From Neisseria animalis (GTDB taxonomy: Bacteria > Pseudomonadota > Gammaproteobacteria > Burkholderiales > Neisseriaceae): a stretch of 64,000 nt of DNA. The DNA is taken from positions 1,116,001 to 1,180,000 of the forward strand of contig NZ_LR134287.1 of NCBI RefSeq assembly GCF_900636515.1. The letters are read 5' to 3'. The translations under genes were made by a program, and so were the position numbers. A model generated the notes under the pieces. It worked only from the letters and a program-made list of their open reading frames with translations, was not told the origin of the DNA and made no database searches. Positions 1 to 7,953 of the stretch are shown here, piece by piece (position 1 is the first letter of the stretch; each line of letters begins with the position of its first letter).

Positions 1-2
1 TC

Positions 3-3000
3 AAAAAAGCAGCAATTGCTTCCAACGAAGGCGCAGGCTTGGCCATGAGCAGTTTGGAACTGGCCAAAACCGATGCTTCGCGTCTGCCGCCGTTGCAGCT
101 TTTTACGCATAACGAAAGCGGCAGTTTGAACACCCCTGCCAACCGCAGCGCGATTGCCCAATTTGTCGGCAATTTCCCGCAAAACCAACAGGCAGCCTTG
201 CAGGACGCAAACGGTATGCTTTCGCGCGAAGGATTGCGCCGTTTGGAAAACGCCATGCTGTATCAGGCATACGGCGACAGCCCCGCTTTGCAGCGCATGG
301 TGGAAAGCAACGACGTAGAAAGCCGCAATGTGGGCAACGCCTTGGCGCAATCGGCGGGCGTGGTGGCCGATGCGCGCAACGATATGGCTTATGGCGACTT
401 GTACGATTTGGATATTGCGGCCGACTTGGTACAGGCGGCAGATTTGATTGAGTCGTTGCGTTCGCAGGGGCGCAGCGTGCAGGATTATTTGGCACAGCAG
501 GACTTTGCCGATACCGTGGGCGATACGGCGAAAATGTTGCTGGCGTATCTGGACGGCAATATCCGCAGCGCGAAAAAAATCCGCGATTTGATACACGCCT
601 ATTACGGCGAAGTCCGCGCATTGGGCAATCCCAAAGAAGGGGATATGTTCGGCGGAAACGATACGGTAACACGACAACAGCTATTGAGAAAGGCTATTCA
701 TGAGCAATCGGGAGACTTTGGAACAGAAACGCAACCGGGAAATACGGGAGCGGATGCAGACGGCGAAACAGGCAACGGCCGGGCAGCAGAAGCAGGCTCT
801 GATGAGGCTGATTTACAATCTGGAACACAATCCGCAGATGGCGCAGGCGATGGAAGCGGCGTTGAAACGGTTGGCGGGGCGGTAAGGCCGCAAGAGACGG
901 ACGAGGATTATCTTGCCGATGGTGCGGCAATGACGGATGCGGAGCAGGAGGCAAATGATGTGCTGTTCAGCTTGGACGAGTCGGCTGATTCGGTGTTTGC
1001 GCGCGCGGTGGATAAGGCGGCAGGCGGTTATCAAGGTGACCGTAAGCGTTATATCCGTATGGGCACCACGCCCGATGTACTGAAAATGCTGGGTTTACCT
1101 GATACGGCTATTTCCATGCGCGAAGATGTTTTCAATAAGGCGATGGGCGGAAAGCACAATTTGACTGCTGCTGATATGAAAGCATTGCCGCGTGAAATCA
1201 ATAATCCTGTGGCAGTAGCAAAATCACGCAGTACGGATAATGGTTATGTGGTTTTTACCGAATTGACCGAACATGAAAACGGCAAAGAAAAGCCGATTAT
1301 TGCTGCACTGCATTTAAAAACATCAGAGAAAGGTTTGGAAGTTATTGATGTTGCCAGTGCTTACGGGCGAAGCAAAAGGCAGATTGAAGCGGATTTGCAA
1401 CATACGCTGTATTGGAATAAAGAAAAAGGTTATCCGTTTGTTGATAGAGCGCAGCTTCAATTGCCAGTTGTCATTCTCAACAAGGATAACCTTTCCAGCT
1501 CCAATATTAAAACAGAAACTGACTTGGCGCAATACCGAAGCGGTAAAACCCCAACGGACTTGACCGAAATCAACACCCGTTTGCGCCGTGCATTGGGCGG
1601 CGAACGGGCGGCTTTGGTGCAGGTGGTAGATTCCAAAACCGCTTTTCCCAAGGATTGGACGGCCATTAAATCGGGCGGTATCGAGGGCAGCTTTAACCGC
1701 AAGACGGGCGAACTGTATCTTTTTGCCGACAACCTGACCCCGGAGCGGGCGGTATGGGTGGCTTGGCATGAGCTGGGGCATAGGGGTTTTGCGGTAAAAG
1801 GCAGCCGCGAATACCTGAATACGCTGGATTTGCTGGGGCGCAATGAAACGGTGGCGAAGATGGCAGACAGAATCCAACGGTTGCGACGCGATACGGACGA
1901 TGCGGCGGCAACGGTACGCAGCGTGGCGGTGGAAGAAGCGGTTGTGGAACTGTATGCGGCACAGCAAACAGGCAACTGGGCGGAAATCGAGACGCGCTAC
2001 GGGGTGGAAATTTCAGACAGCCTGAAACGCCGTGCGGGTAATTGGTTGAAACGGATTGCCGAAACCTTGCGCCGTGTGTGGGCGATGGCAACGGGCAGAC
2101 GAGAGGTTTCCGATCGCGAGGTGCTGGAAGCCTTGGCGGATATTCATCGGGATAATACGGCCGAATTGGACGGGGATTTGGGCGGAGATGTGCTGTTTTC
2201 CAAATACAGCGATGATGCGGATAAAGTGAATCGTGCGTTTGAAATCATGACAGAACCGTTTGGGGACAGGTTTATCGTAAGCAGAGATTCTTCGCGTATC
2301 AGCAATTCAGAATATGTTGAGATTTACGATGCGGAAAATGATGAAGGTTTTAAAGTACGCGTTTCCGACCATTCTTTGCCTGCTCATCATCGTAATCCTT
2401 ATGAAGCGAAGTTTGAAGTATTTCCGCGCGGCGGCAAGGATACCAACAGTCGCGGTGAAGATGCGAAGTGGCATACCGACGGCAGTTGGGTGGAAGCGGT
2501 TGAAAAGGCGGCAGAAATGTTCGGATTGGAAATTCCGCCGCATGTGAAAGCGGTTAAAACCCGCATGGAGAGAAAGGCGGAGCAGGGGGAACAAAGCAAA
2601 CCTGCAAGAAAAGCAGCCAAACGTAATCCGAACGCCAAGCGGATTAAGGAATTGAAGGCGCGTATTGCCCAATACGAGGAGATGATTTCGTGGAATCAGG
2701 GCGAATCGGAAGCGGCGGTAAGCAACCGTAAGTATTTTAGCGAACGCATTGCTGAATTTAAGGCTGAAATGGAATCGCTTCAGGATTCGGGCAGTCGGTT
2801 CAGCCGTTCGCATGATGCGGATTTTGCACGCAAGGCGGCGGTGTTGCAGGGAGAGCCGGTGGCAGTTATCAGCGAACGGAAAGCTCCACAAGGATTTAAG
2901 GCTTTAAGGGAATGGGCTGCAGGCCTGTTTAAACAGGCGGGTGGTGCGGCAGTTAATCCTGAAGTTGGAGAGATTGCATTAAATGAGCGGGCTGTTCGTG

Positions 3001-6000
3001 ACTCCATTGCACACGGAATGAATCCGTTTAAGGCAGAAGCATTTGCTGTTGTTCCGGAAGTGATTGAACAAGGTGTAGTTATCCATCAGGGCAGAAATCC
3101 TGATAATGGTGCGGAGTATGTTTATATCAGCGCACCAGTGATGATAGAAGGGAAAGATGATGTGGTTACGCTGCTGGCAAGAAATACGGGCAGCGGCAGA
3201 CAGATGTATCTGCATAGTGTGGTTACAAAAGAAAGTATCCTGAATGCCAGTGATACCGAGACGGCTGTAATCAGCCGCGAAACGGGGAAGGTCAATTCAG
3301 GATACATAGCCAATATACTCCGTAATTATCTGAATTACAAGCCTGAAACGGAAAACAGTCTTTCCGATATGCGTTTTTCCCGTGCTGACTTGATGACGGA
3401 AGAGCAGGTGCGGGAGTTTGCCGAAACGGGGGAAATGCCGCCGTCTGATTCGGTGTGGCAGGATATGCAGCAGGCTTATCGCGACGAGCAGGTGCGCGGG
3501 CGGTTGAAAGACGGAATCGTCAGCAAGAAAGACAAGCTGCTGGAAGCGGTGGAAGATGCGGCCATTCAATTGAAACGCTGGGCGGACGGTCTGCCTGATT
3601 TGGTGGCCGATGCGCCGATGCGCCAGCTTTTGGAACAGGCTTTCCGCCGCGCGCCGAATATGCGTAATGCGAAGAATCAGGAAATTCAGGTGCGTTTTGT
3701 AACGCCGCTGAATAAGGAATTGTCGCGTTTGCAGAAAAAGTACAAGGGCAAGAGCTTGGTTGAGCTGAAAAACCTTGTCGGCTATTGGATGAGCGCGAAG
3801 TATGCGCCGACAGCCAACAAGCGGCTGATTGAGCGGGCAGAAGCCAAGGTTGAAGAGGCGAAGGCGGCGTTGGCGAAAAAGGAAACGGCGGCGAATAAGG
3901 CGGCTTTGACCCGCGCGGAGAAGGAACTGGCGGAATACCGCGCGTCCATCAGCGGTAAGAAGCAGGGCAAGACGGCGGGCGGTTTCTCTAATCCTGTGGC
4001 GGCCAAGGTTAAGGCGGATATTGAGCAGCATATCGAGCTTGCGGACTTGGAGGCGGTGGCCGGCCATGTACGGGGTATGCTGGACTTTGCGCTGGACTTG
4101 GATTTGGAAAGCGGTATGATTTCCAAGGAGATGTATGATGAATTTAAGGTAAACGTGGATTATGTGCCGTTTACGGGCAATCCTTACGACCCGCTGAACG
4201 GCAGCGATGATGAACGCGATGTGTTGTTCGGCGGCGGCAGCGGGATTAATCAGGCGCGCGACAAGCAGATGAAAGGCCGTGTTTCGATGGCGCAAAACGG
4301 TATTGATGCGGCGTTCGGCAGGGTGGCGAAATCCACGGCCAACTACGGCTATGCGGATTTCAAGAACAAGCTGAATACGGTGTATGAGCGTGCGCTGCGC
4401 CATTATCTTGATATGGGGCTTGATGAGCATGAGGCCAAGAAGCGCGTGGCGGAGGAAATCGGCATTGCGCGCGCGGCGCGTTCGCCGTTTTCGCGCAATA
4501 CGGACAATGTGATTTTTCATAAGGTAGACGGGCGTGATGTGGAGTTTTCGTTGCGCCCTGCGGTGATGGCGGGGATTGTGAATGCGAACCGCGAAGAAGT
4601 GCCGTCTTTTGTAAAACCGGTTCAGGGATTTACGCGGCTGTATGCGCGCGGGGTAACGCAATTTGCGCCGGCTTTTGCGCCGATGAATGCTTTCCGTGAT
4701 ATTTGGGAAAAAACGGAGATGATCCGGGTAATGGAAGGCTGGAACGAACAAGGCGGAAAGGTGGATATGGATAAGGTGGCGCGGCAGGCTTGGGCGAATT
4801 TTACGAAGTCTGCACCGACAACGTTTAATGCGGCGTGGAAGGGGGATTTTTCAGGGAAGGACGGCAAGCTGCTGAAGCAGTTTTTGGATTTGGGCGGGGT
4901 ATCGACTTACGGGACGATGCTGGCGAAGACGGAAACGGATATGCTCAAGCATGTGGCAAGGGAAAGCGGTACGGCTTTGTCTGTGCTGAAAAAGGGTGTG
5001 GAAAGGGTTGAGCAGTACAATCAGATGTTTGATTTGATGCCGGGCTTTTCGCTGTTTAAGGCGTTGACCGACAACGGGGTATCGGCGGAGGCGGCGGCGG
5101 GATTGGTGTTGGGAACGGCCGACTTCAATAAGCGCGGCGCAAAAATGGGTATTGTGCGTGCGCTGTATATATTTTCGCAACCGACGGCCATGGGCGCGGC
5201 CAACTTGGGGCGTTTGCTGGCTACGGCAAAAGGCCAGCGGCGGTTTGTGGGGCAGGCTGCGGCGGCGATGGTGCTTTATTCGCTGCTGCGCGGCATGGAA
5301 GATGAAGACAATGGCGGCAACAAGCTGGATCAGGAAGGGGATATGACGCGCTATATTCCGATTCCGATGGGCGGTGAGTTGTTGAAAATCCCTGTGGGCT
5401 TCGGTTTGCCGCAACTGGTTTGGAATTTTGCGACCAACAGCGTGAAGGCGATGGAGGGGGATATTACGGCGGGGGAGGCGTTCGGCAATATGCTTGCCCA
5501 TTGGTCTAAGACGGTGGCGCCGGTATCGCCGTCTGAAATTTCGGTGGCGAAGTATCCGGGGGCGAAGTTGGCGATGACGGTTACGCCGACGGTTTTTCAG
5601 CCGATTATGCAGAATGTATTAAACCGTAATGCGTTCGGCTCACAGATTACCAAGGGCTTTGTGCGCGAAGATGTGTTGAAGGCGGAGCAGTCTAAGACGA
5701 CAACGGCACCGGAATGGAAATCGGCGGCTTTGTGGTTGCAGCGCAACTTCGGTATTGATTTGCACCCGGAGCAGATTCAGAATCTGGTAAACGGGTATGC
5801 GGTATCGGTATTGCGCGACGGGATTAATTTCTTTATTGAAAATCCGAACCGCGAGGCTTTGGGCAGGCAGCCGAAGACTTTGTTTTTCAATTCGATATAT
5901 GGTCCGCGCAATGAGTTTGCGATTCAGAGCCGTTATTATGAGGCGGTAAGTGAGGCTTCGGAGGTGTTTAAGGAGTTTGAAAGCCGCAAGAGACACGGGG

Positions 6001-6245
6001 ATTTGAGCGGTTGGCTGGACGATGAGAAGCGGGCGGTGATTGCTTGGTATAAGCGGGCGAAATCGGCGGAGTCCCGTGTATCGCGCCCAAAGGCAAGGGC
6101 TACGCGCTTGTTTAACAAGGGCGGCTTGTCGGAAGAGCGTATGCGTGAGGTAACGGTACGCACCATCGGAAGACGGGCGGATATGCAATCTGTTGCGCTT
6201 GGCCAATGGCGTAAATTGAAAGGGCTGAATACGGCTTTTGAATAG
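3..6245 (+). CDS. Giant phage polyvalent/ejection-type protein (DdrB-like, MuF_C-like, HELGH and LPD38-like segments), 5' partial
   Basis: The reading frame is open to the left window edge, so the TTG at 39 is not the true start and the N-terminus is missing. Residue numbers here count from that TTG. The first part resembles the end of DdrB/ParB-like domains of large polyvalent phage proteins. Residues about 318-480 look like a MuF C-terminal domain. Residues 577-581 read HELGH, an HExxH zinc-peptidase signature. About 978-1100 resembles a small LPD domain, and 1520-2020 resembles the LPD38 domain found at the end of such proteins. Proteins of this kind are thought to be packaged in the virion and injected with the DNA. 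Residues about 223-310 are a Gly/Ala/Asp/Glu-rich linker that overlaps another open frame. It ends at a bidirectional terminator shared with the convergent KilA-N gene. The domain boundaries are estimates. Confidence 0.8.
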   Translation, partial: KKAAIASNEGAGLAMSSLELAKTDASRLPPLQLFTHNESGSLNTPANRSAIAQFVGNFPQNQQAALQDANGMLSREGLRRLENAMLYQAYGDSPALQRMVESNDVESRNVGNALAQSAGVVADARNDMAYGDLYDLDIAADLVQAADLIESLRSQGRSVQDYLAQQDFADTVGDTAKMLLAYLDGNIRSAKKIRDLIHAYYGEVRALGNPKEGDMFGGNDTVTRQQLLRKAIHEQSGDFGTETQPGNTGADADGETGNGRAAEAGSDEADLQSGTQSADGAGDGSGVETVGGAVRPQETDEDYLADGAAMTDAEQEANDVLFSLDESADSVFARAVDKAAGGYQGDRKRYIRMGTTPDVLKMLGLPDTAISMREDVFNKAMGGKHNLTAADMKALPREINNPVAVAKSRSTDNGYVVFTELTEHENGKEKPIIAALHLKTSEKGLEVIDVASAYGRSKRQIEADLQHTLYWNKEKGYPFVDRAQLQLPVVILNKDNLSSSNIKTETDLAQYRSGKTPTDLTEINTRLRRALGGERAALVQVVDSKTAFPKDWTAIKSGGIEGSFNRKTGELYLFADNLTPERAVWVAWHELGHRGFAVKGSREYLNTLDLLGRNETVAKMADRIQRLRRDTDDAAATVRSVAVEEAVVELYAAQQTGNWAEIETRYGVEISDSLKRRAGNWLKRIAETLRRVWAMATGRREVSDREVLEALADIHRDNTAELDGDLGGDVLFSKYSDDADKVNRAFEIMTEPFGDRFIVSRDSSRISNSEYVEIYDAENDEGFKVRVSDHSLPAHHRNPYEAKFEVFPRGGKDTNSRGEDAKWHTDGSWVEAVEKAAEMFGLEIPPHVKAVKTRMERKAEQGEQSKPARKAAKRNPNAKRIKELKARIAQYEEMISWNQGESEAAVSNRKYFSERIAEFKAEMESLQDSGSRFSRSHDADFARKAAVLQGEPVAVISERKAPQGFKALREWAAGLFKQAGGAAVNPEVGEIALNERAVRDSIAHGMNPFKAEAFAVVPEVIEQGVVIHQGRNPDNGAEYVYISAPVMIEGKDDVVTLLARNTGSGRQMYLHSVVTKESILNASDTETAVISRETGKVNSGYIANILRNYLNYKPETENSLSDMRFSRADLMTEEQVREFAETGEMPPSDSVWQDMQQAYRDEQVRGRLKDGIVSKKDKLLEAVEDAAIQLKRWADGLPDLVADAPMRQLLEQAFRRAPNMRNAKNQEIQVRFVTPLNKELSRLQKKYKGKSLVELKNLVGYWMSAKYAPTANKRLIERAEAKVEEAKAALAKKETAANKAALTRAEKELAEYRASISGKKQGKTAGGFSNPVAAKVKADIEQHIELADLEAVAGHVRGMLDFALDLDLESGMISKEMYDEFKVNVDYVPFTGNPYDPLNGSDDERDVLFGGGSGINQARDKQMKGRVSMAQNGIDAAFGRVAKSTANYGYADFKNKLNTVYERALRHYLDMGLDEHEAKKRVAEEIGIARAARSPFSRNTDNVIFHKVDGRDVEFSLRPAVMAGIVNANREEVPSFVKPVQGFTRLYARGVTQFAPAFAPMNAFRDIWEKTEMIRVMEGWNEQGGKVDMDKVARQAWANFTKSAPTTFNAAWKGDFSGKDGKLLKQFLDLGGVSTYGTMLAKTETDMLKHVARESGTALSVLKKGVERVEQYNQMFDLMPGFSLFKALTDNGVSAEAAAGLVLGTADFNKRGAKMGIVRALYIFSQPTAMGAANLGRLLATAKGQRRFVGQAAAAMVLYSLLRGMEDEDNGGNKLDQEGDMTRYIPIPMGGELLKIPVGFGLPQLVWNFATNSVKAMEGDITAGEAFGNMLAHWSKTVAPVSPSEISVAKYPGAKLAMTVTPTVFQPIMQNVLNRNAFGSQITKGFVREDVLKAEQSKTTTAPEWKSAALWLQRNFGIDLHPEQIQNLVNGYAVSVLRDGINFFIENPNREALGRQPKTLFFNSIYGPRNEFAIQSRYYEAVSEASEVFKEFESRKRHGDLSGWLDDEKRAVIAWYKRAKSAESRVSRPKARATRLFNKGGLSEERMREVTVRTIGRRADMQSVALGQWRKLKGLNTAFE
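700..885 (+). CDS. Candidate overlapping 61-residue gene nested in the giant phage gene (+1 frame)
   Basis: An ATG with a good ribosome binding site (GAGAAAGG, 6 bases upstream) opens a 61-residue frame in the +1 frame of the giant gene. The product is rich in Gln, Arg, Glu and Met, looks helical, and ends KRLAGR before TAA. In the main frame the same stretch encodes only a low-complexity Gly/Ala/Asp/Glu linker. One frame therefore looks like a compact soluble protein and the other like a permissive spacer, as expected of overprinted genes. No function is recognised. A chance open frame in GC-rich DNA remains possible. Confidence 0.42.
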   Translation: MSNRETLEQKRNREIRERMQTAKQATAGQQKQALMRLIYNLEHNPQMAQAMEAALKRLAGR

Positions 6246-6257
6246 CGGCGTATCGGG

Positions 6258-6291
6258 AAAAGGCCGTCTGCAAAATACCAGACGGCCTTTT
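6258..6291. terminator. Bidirectional terminator built from inverted uptake sequences
   Basis: AAAAGGCCGTCTG (6258-6270) and CAGACGGCCTTTT (6279-6291) form a 13 bp stem with A and T tracts on both sides. It lies between the convergent giant phage gene and the KilA-N gene, so it can stop transcription from both. The stem arms are neisserial uptake-sequence cores. Confidence 0.85.
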
Positions 6292-6295
6292 TTAT

Positions 6296-7084
6296 TTAGG
6301 CGAACATATGCTTCAAGCAGGGAATGGCTCTGTCTTCAAACGGGAAGGTTGAGTAATGTACTTGATGCCGGTAGATTTTGCCGTCCCGAATGATGACGCG
6401 GTATTCTGCGTTTTCATTCAGATTGAATGGGATATTTGCCTGATTGCGGTATAGCTTGGGCACGGTTTCCAAGGTGGCGGCGGTTTTTTTCTCGGCTTCT
6501 TCGCGGTATTGCGCGCCTTTTGCGACGGCTACGCGCGCCATCAGGCTTAATATTTCGGGAAATTGTTCGGGCGGTATGTCTTTGTAGCCGCTTTTGAATT
6601 TGGCTTTGATTGCCGACCAGAGGGTAATGGCCAAGGCTTTTTGTTTTTCAAAGGGTACGGATTGTACCAGCAGGTTGTGCATGGCTTTGACTTCGGCCTG
6701 CTGCTCGCGGGTCAGTCCGTTTGGCAGGGCTTTTTGGGGCTGGGTTTGCAGACGGCCTGAAACAACTGCATCGAACGTACGGATAACTTGTAAAAAGAAT
6801 TTTGCAGAAATCCAAGTAGCGTAGGCGTAAACCAGTTCTTTGCAGGCGTATGTACCGCGATTTGCACCACCCCTTATAACCTGAATAACTTGTTTCGGTT
6901 TTTCCAAACCTGAAATTTCAGGTTTGGAAATTTCATCAATCAATTCATTTGTTTGCTGAAGTTTTAGCCAATTTGTCAGTTCATGGCGCTTTTCGCCACC
7001 ACTGGCTTTATGTAAGTCGTTCAGATTGTAAAGTCTGTTTGAGGTTTGGCGGATTGCCACACTTGAAATTTGAATTGCGTTCAT
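6296..7084 (-). CDS. KilA-N domain phage regulator (antirepressor-type)
   Basis: 262 residues. Residues about 5-110 match the KilA-N fold of phage antirepressors and regulators: an N-terminal 'RLYNLNDLHKASGG' segment, 'LTNWLK', then 'GTYACKELVYAYATWISAKF'. Such proteins bind DNA and often act as antirepressors that favour lytic growth. The rest is a helical, charged C-terminal region of unknown role. The start is ATG 7084, with GGAG about 8 bases upstream. Directly upstream lies a C4-type RNA whose loop can pair with this ribosome binding site, the arrangement known for the ant genes of P1 and P7. Residues about 111-116 (GRLQTQ) are encoded by an uptake sequence (GCCGTCTGCAAA), so the gene itself carries a neisserial DUS. 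A promoter for the whole unit is visible at 7318-7346. Confidence 0.8.
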   Translation of the reverse strand: MNAIQISSVAIRQTSNRLYNLNDLHKASGGEKRHELTNWLKLQQTNELIDEISKPEISGLEKPKQVIQVIRGGANRGTYACKELVYAYATWISAKFFLQVIRTFDAVVSGRLQTQPQKALPNGLTREQQAEVKAMHNLLVQSVPFEKQKALAITLWSAIKAKFKSGYKDIPPEQFPEILSLMARVAVAKGAQYREEAEKKTAATLETVPKLYRNQANIPFNLNENAEYRVIIRDGKIYRHQVHYSTFPFEDRAIPCLKHMFA

Positions 7085-7090
7085 GATGAA

Positions 7091-7100
7091 CTCCTAGTTG
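7091..7100 (-). promoter_or_regulatory. Ribosome binding site of the KilA-N gene and target of the C4-type RNA
   Basis: On the minus strand this reads CAACTAGGAG, placing the AGGAG Shine-Dalgarno 6-7 bases before the ATG. CAACTAG is exactly complementary to the CTAGTTG hairpin loop of the upstream C4-type RNA. The neighbouring TCAACTA is also complementary to TAGTTGA just 3' of that hairpin. Pairing would hide the Shine-Dalgarno sequence. Confidence 0.65.
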
Positions 7101-7110
7101 ATTAGTAGAA

Positions 7111-7129
7111 GCCCACAATTGAGGTGGGC
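7111..7129 (-). other. Hairpin between the C4-type RNA and the KilA-N start
   Basis: On the minus strand GCCCAC and GTGGGC form a 6 bp stem around a CTCAATT loop, directly after the closing stem of the C4-type RNA and before the ribosome binding site. It may help define the 3' end of the processed RNA. It has no T-tract, so a terminator role is not evident. Confidence 0.5.
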
Positions 7130-7202
7130 GGGTCTCAACTACCGCAACTAGACGGCTGCCGCTATTCCCCTTCGGGTATTGTATTTACGGCTATCGACCC
7201 GC
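7128..7202 (-). ncRNA. C4-type antisense RNA controlling the phage antirepressor gene
   Basis: On the minus strand GCGGGTC (from 7202) and GACCCGC (to 7128) form a closing stem around two inner hairpins. One has GCCG...CGGC arms enclosing CCC-GAA-GGG. The other is CCG-TCTAGTTG-CGG. This closed two-hairpin shape, placed directly upstream of a KilA-N/ant-type gene, matches the C4 antisense RNAs of phages P1 and P7 as I recall them. The CTAGTTG loop is a perfect 7-base complement of CAACTAG overlapping the downstream Shine-Dalgarno. In P1 and P7, C4 is cut from the same transcript as ant and silences it. That processing is inferred here from family knowledge. Confidence 0.75.
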
Positions 7203-7295
7203 CATAGAAAAGGCGTTTGTGCAAATTCTTTTCAAGGAGCGAACAAGAAAACGAACAGGCACAAAAAAAACGCGCTATCGGGGCGAATGATTCCG

Positions 7296-7310
7296 CTAGT
7301 TGTTTAGTAG
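7296..7310 (-). repeat. Upstream copy of the C4 target sequence
   Basis: The minus strand reads CTACTAAACAACTAG here and CTACTAATCAACTAG at 7094-7108, directly before the KilA-N start. They are 15-base repeats with one mismatch. This copy lies near the predicted transcript 5' end, so the C4 loop could pair with either copy. Whether it is a decoy, a second regulatory site or a relic is unknown. Confidence 0.6.
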
Positions 7311-7317
7311 TAAGGCA

Positions 7318-7346
7318 ATCATACAAAATAAAACCCGCTTTGTAAA
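7318..7346 (-). promoter_or_regulatory. Probable promoter of the C4-KilA-N transcript
   Basis: On the minus strand TTTACA (-35, 7341-7346) and TATGAT (-10, 7318-7323) each match the sigma-70 consensus at five of six positions and are exactly 17 bases apart. The predicted transcript would start near 7311, just before the upstream target repeat, and run through the C4-type RNA into the KilA-N gene. The promoter lies inside the terminator of the brnTA operon. Confidence 0.6.
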
Positions 7347-7353
7347 GCGGGTT
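7320..7353 (-). terminator. Intrinsic terminator of the brnTA operon
   Basis: AACCCGCTTT (7332-7341) and AAAGCGGGTT (7344-7353) form a perfect 10 bp stem. On the minus strand it is followed by TTATTTTGTAT. It lies 17 bases past the brnA stop codon. Confidence 0.85.
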
Positions 7354-7370
7354 GTGTCAATCAATATTGG

Positions 7371-7655
7371 TTATGCCTGCTGCTCCAGCCATTCGGCAAG
7401 GGCTTTGTCCATACGCGCCTGCCAGCCTTTGCCGGTTGCTCTGAATGCGGCCAGTACGTCGGGAGACAGGCGGATGGATACCAGCTCTTTTACGGGGGCT
7501 TTCTGCCTGCCGCGCGTTCTTTTTGCTTCATGGGCCATAACCATTTGTACAAATTCGGGCGACATGACTTCGTGAACGGGCTTGAATTGCGCCATTTCTT
7601 CAGCCGATACTTCGCGTATGTTGCCTGCTTTGTCAATCAGCGGTTTGTTGCTCAT
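7371..7655 (-). CDS. brnA: BrnA-family antitoxin
   Basis: About 94 residues from ATG 7655, chosen because GGGAGG lies 8 bases upstream; an open extension to 7715 lacks a comparable site. The C-terminal half has the BrnA pattern 'VSIRLSPDVLAAFRATGKGWQ' followed by 'KALAEWL', the ribbon-helix-helix region that binds both the operator and BrnT. The start overlaps the end of brnT by 23 bases, so the two are translationally linked with toxin first, the normal brnT-brnA order. The product should neutralise BrnT and repress the palindromic operator at 7936-7953. The operon ends at the terminator at 7320-7353. As prophage cargo it may promote phage maintenance, which is inference. Confidence 0.85.
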   Translation of the reverse strand: MSNKPLIDKAGNIREVSAEEMAQFKPVHEVMSPEFVQMVMAHEAKRTRGRQKAPVKELVSIRLSPDVLAAFRATGKGWQARMDKALAEWLEQQA

Positions 7656-7908
7656 ATCGTTTGACCTCCCTTTTGTTGGCTTTGCGGAAACTGATGATGC
7701 GGATGCCGTCGGCAAGCGGTGTAAAACAAAGAAAATGCAATCTGCCTCTAATCATGCCGTAGGCGGCATAGCGTGGCTCGGGGTAGTCGTGTCGGATGTC
7801 GGGCAGTATTTTTGCTCCGCTCCATTCAAAGTCCTCTGCCGCTGAAAACGGTAATCCGCGCTCTTCTTCGTTGTGCTTGGATTTGACGGGGTCAAATTCA
7901 ATCCGCAT
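7633..7908 (-). CDS. brnT: BrnT-family ribonuclease toxin
   Basis: 91 residues from ATG 7908 (MRIEFDPVKSKHN...). The open frame extends further upstream, but only this start fits the family length and lies downstream of the promoter. It has the BrnT (DUF497) layout: an N-terminal 'FDPVKSKHNEEERGLPF', a central acidic 'DIRHDYPEPRY', 'RLHFLCFTP' and C-terminal 'GIRIISFRKANKREVKRYE'. BrnT toxins are RelE-like ribonucleases that halt translation. The 3' end overlaps brnA. The promoter has TTGCCT and TACAAT 17 bases apart, with a perfect palindrome covering the -10 box, so autoregulation by BrnTA is expected. Confidence 0.87.
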   Translation of the reverse strand: MRIEFDPVKSKHNEEERGLPFSAAEDFEWSGAKILPDIRHDYPEPRYAAYGMIRGRLHFLCFTPLADGIRIISFRKANKREVKRYEQQTAD

Positions 7909-7935
7909 TTCAATAGCCTGTTTGAAAGATTTAGT

Positions 7936-7953
7936 AAATTGTAAATACAATTT
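7936..7953. promoter_or_regulatory. Palindromic operator of brnTA
   Basis: AAATTGTA-AA-TACAATTT is a perfect 8-2-8 inverted repeat. Its left arm contains the minus-strand -10 box (TACAAT, 7938-7943) of the brnT promoter. The position suits repression by the BrnT-BrnA complex. Confidence 0.72.

Noticed and set aside
3297..4751. 484-residue antisense frame inside the giant phage gene
   Set aside because: Arg/His/Leu-rich reverse-complement artefact opposite a well-supported protein.
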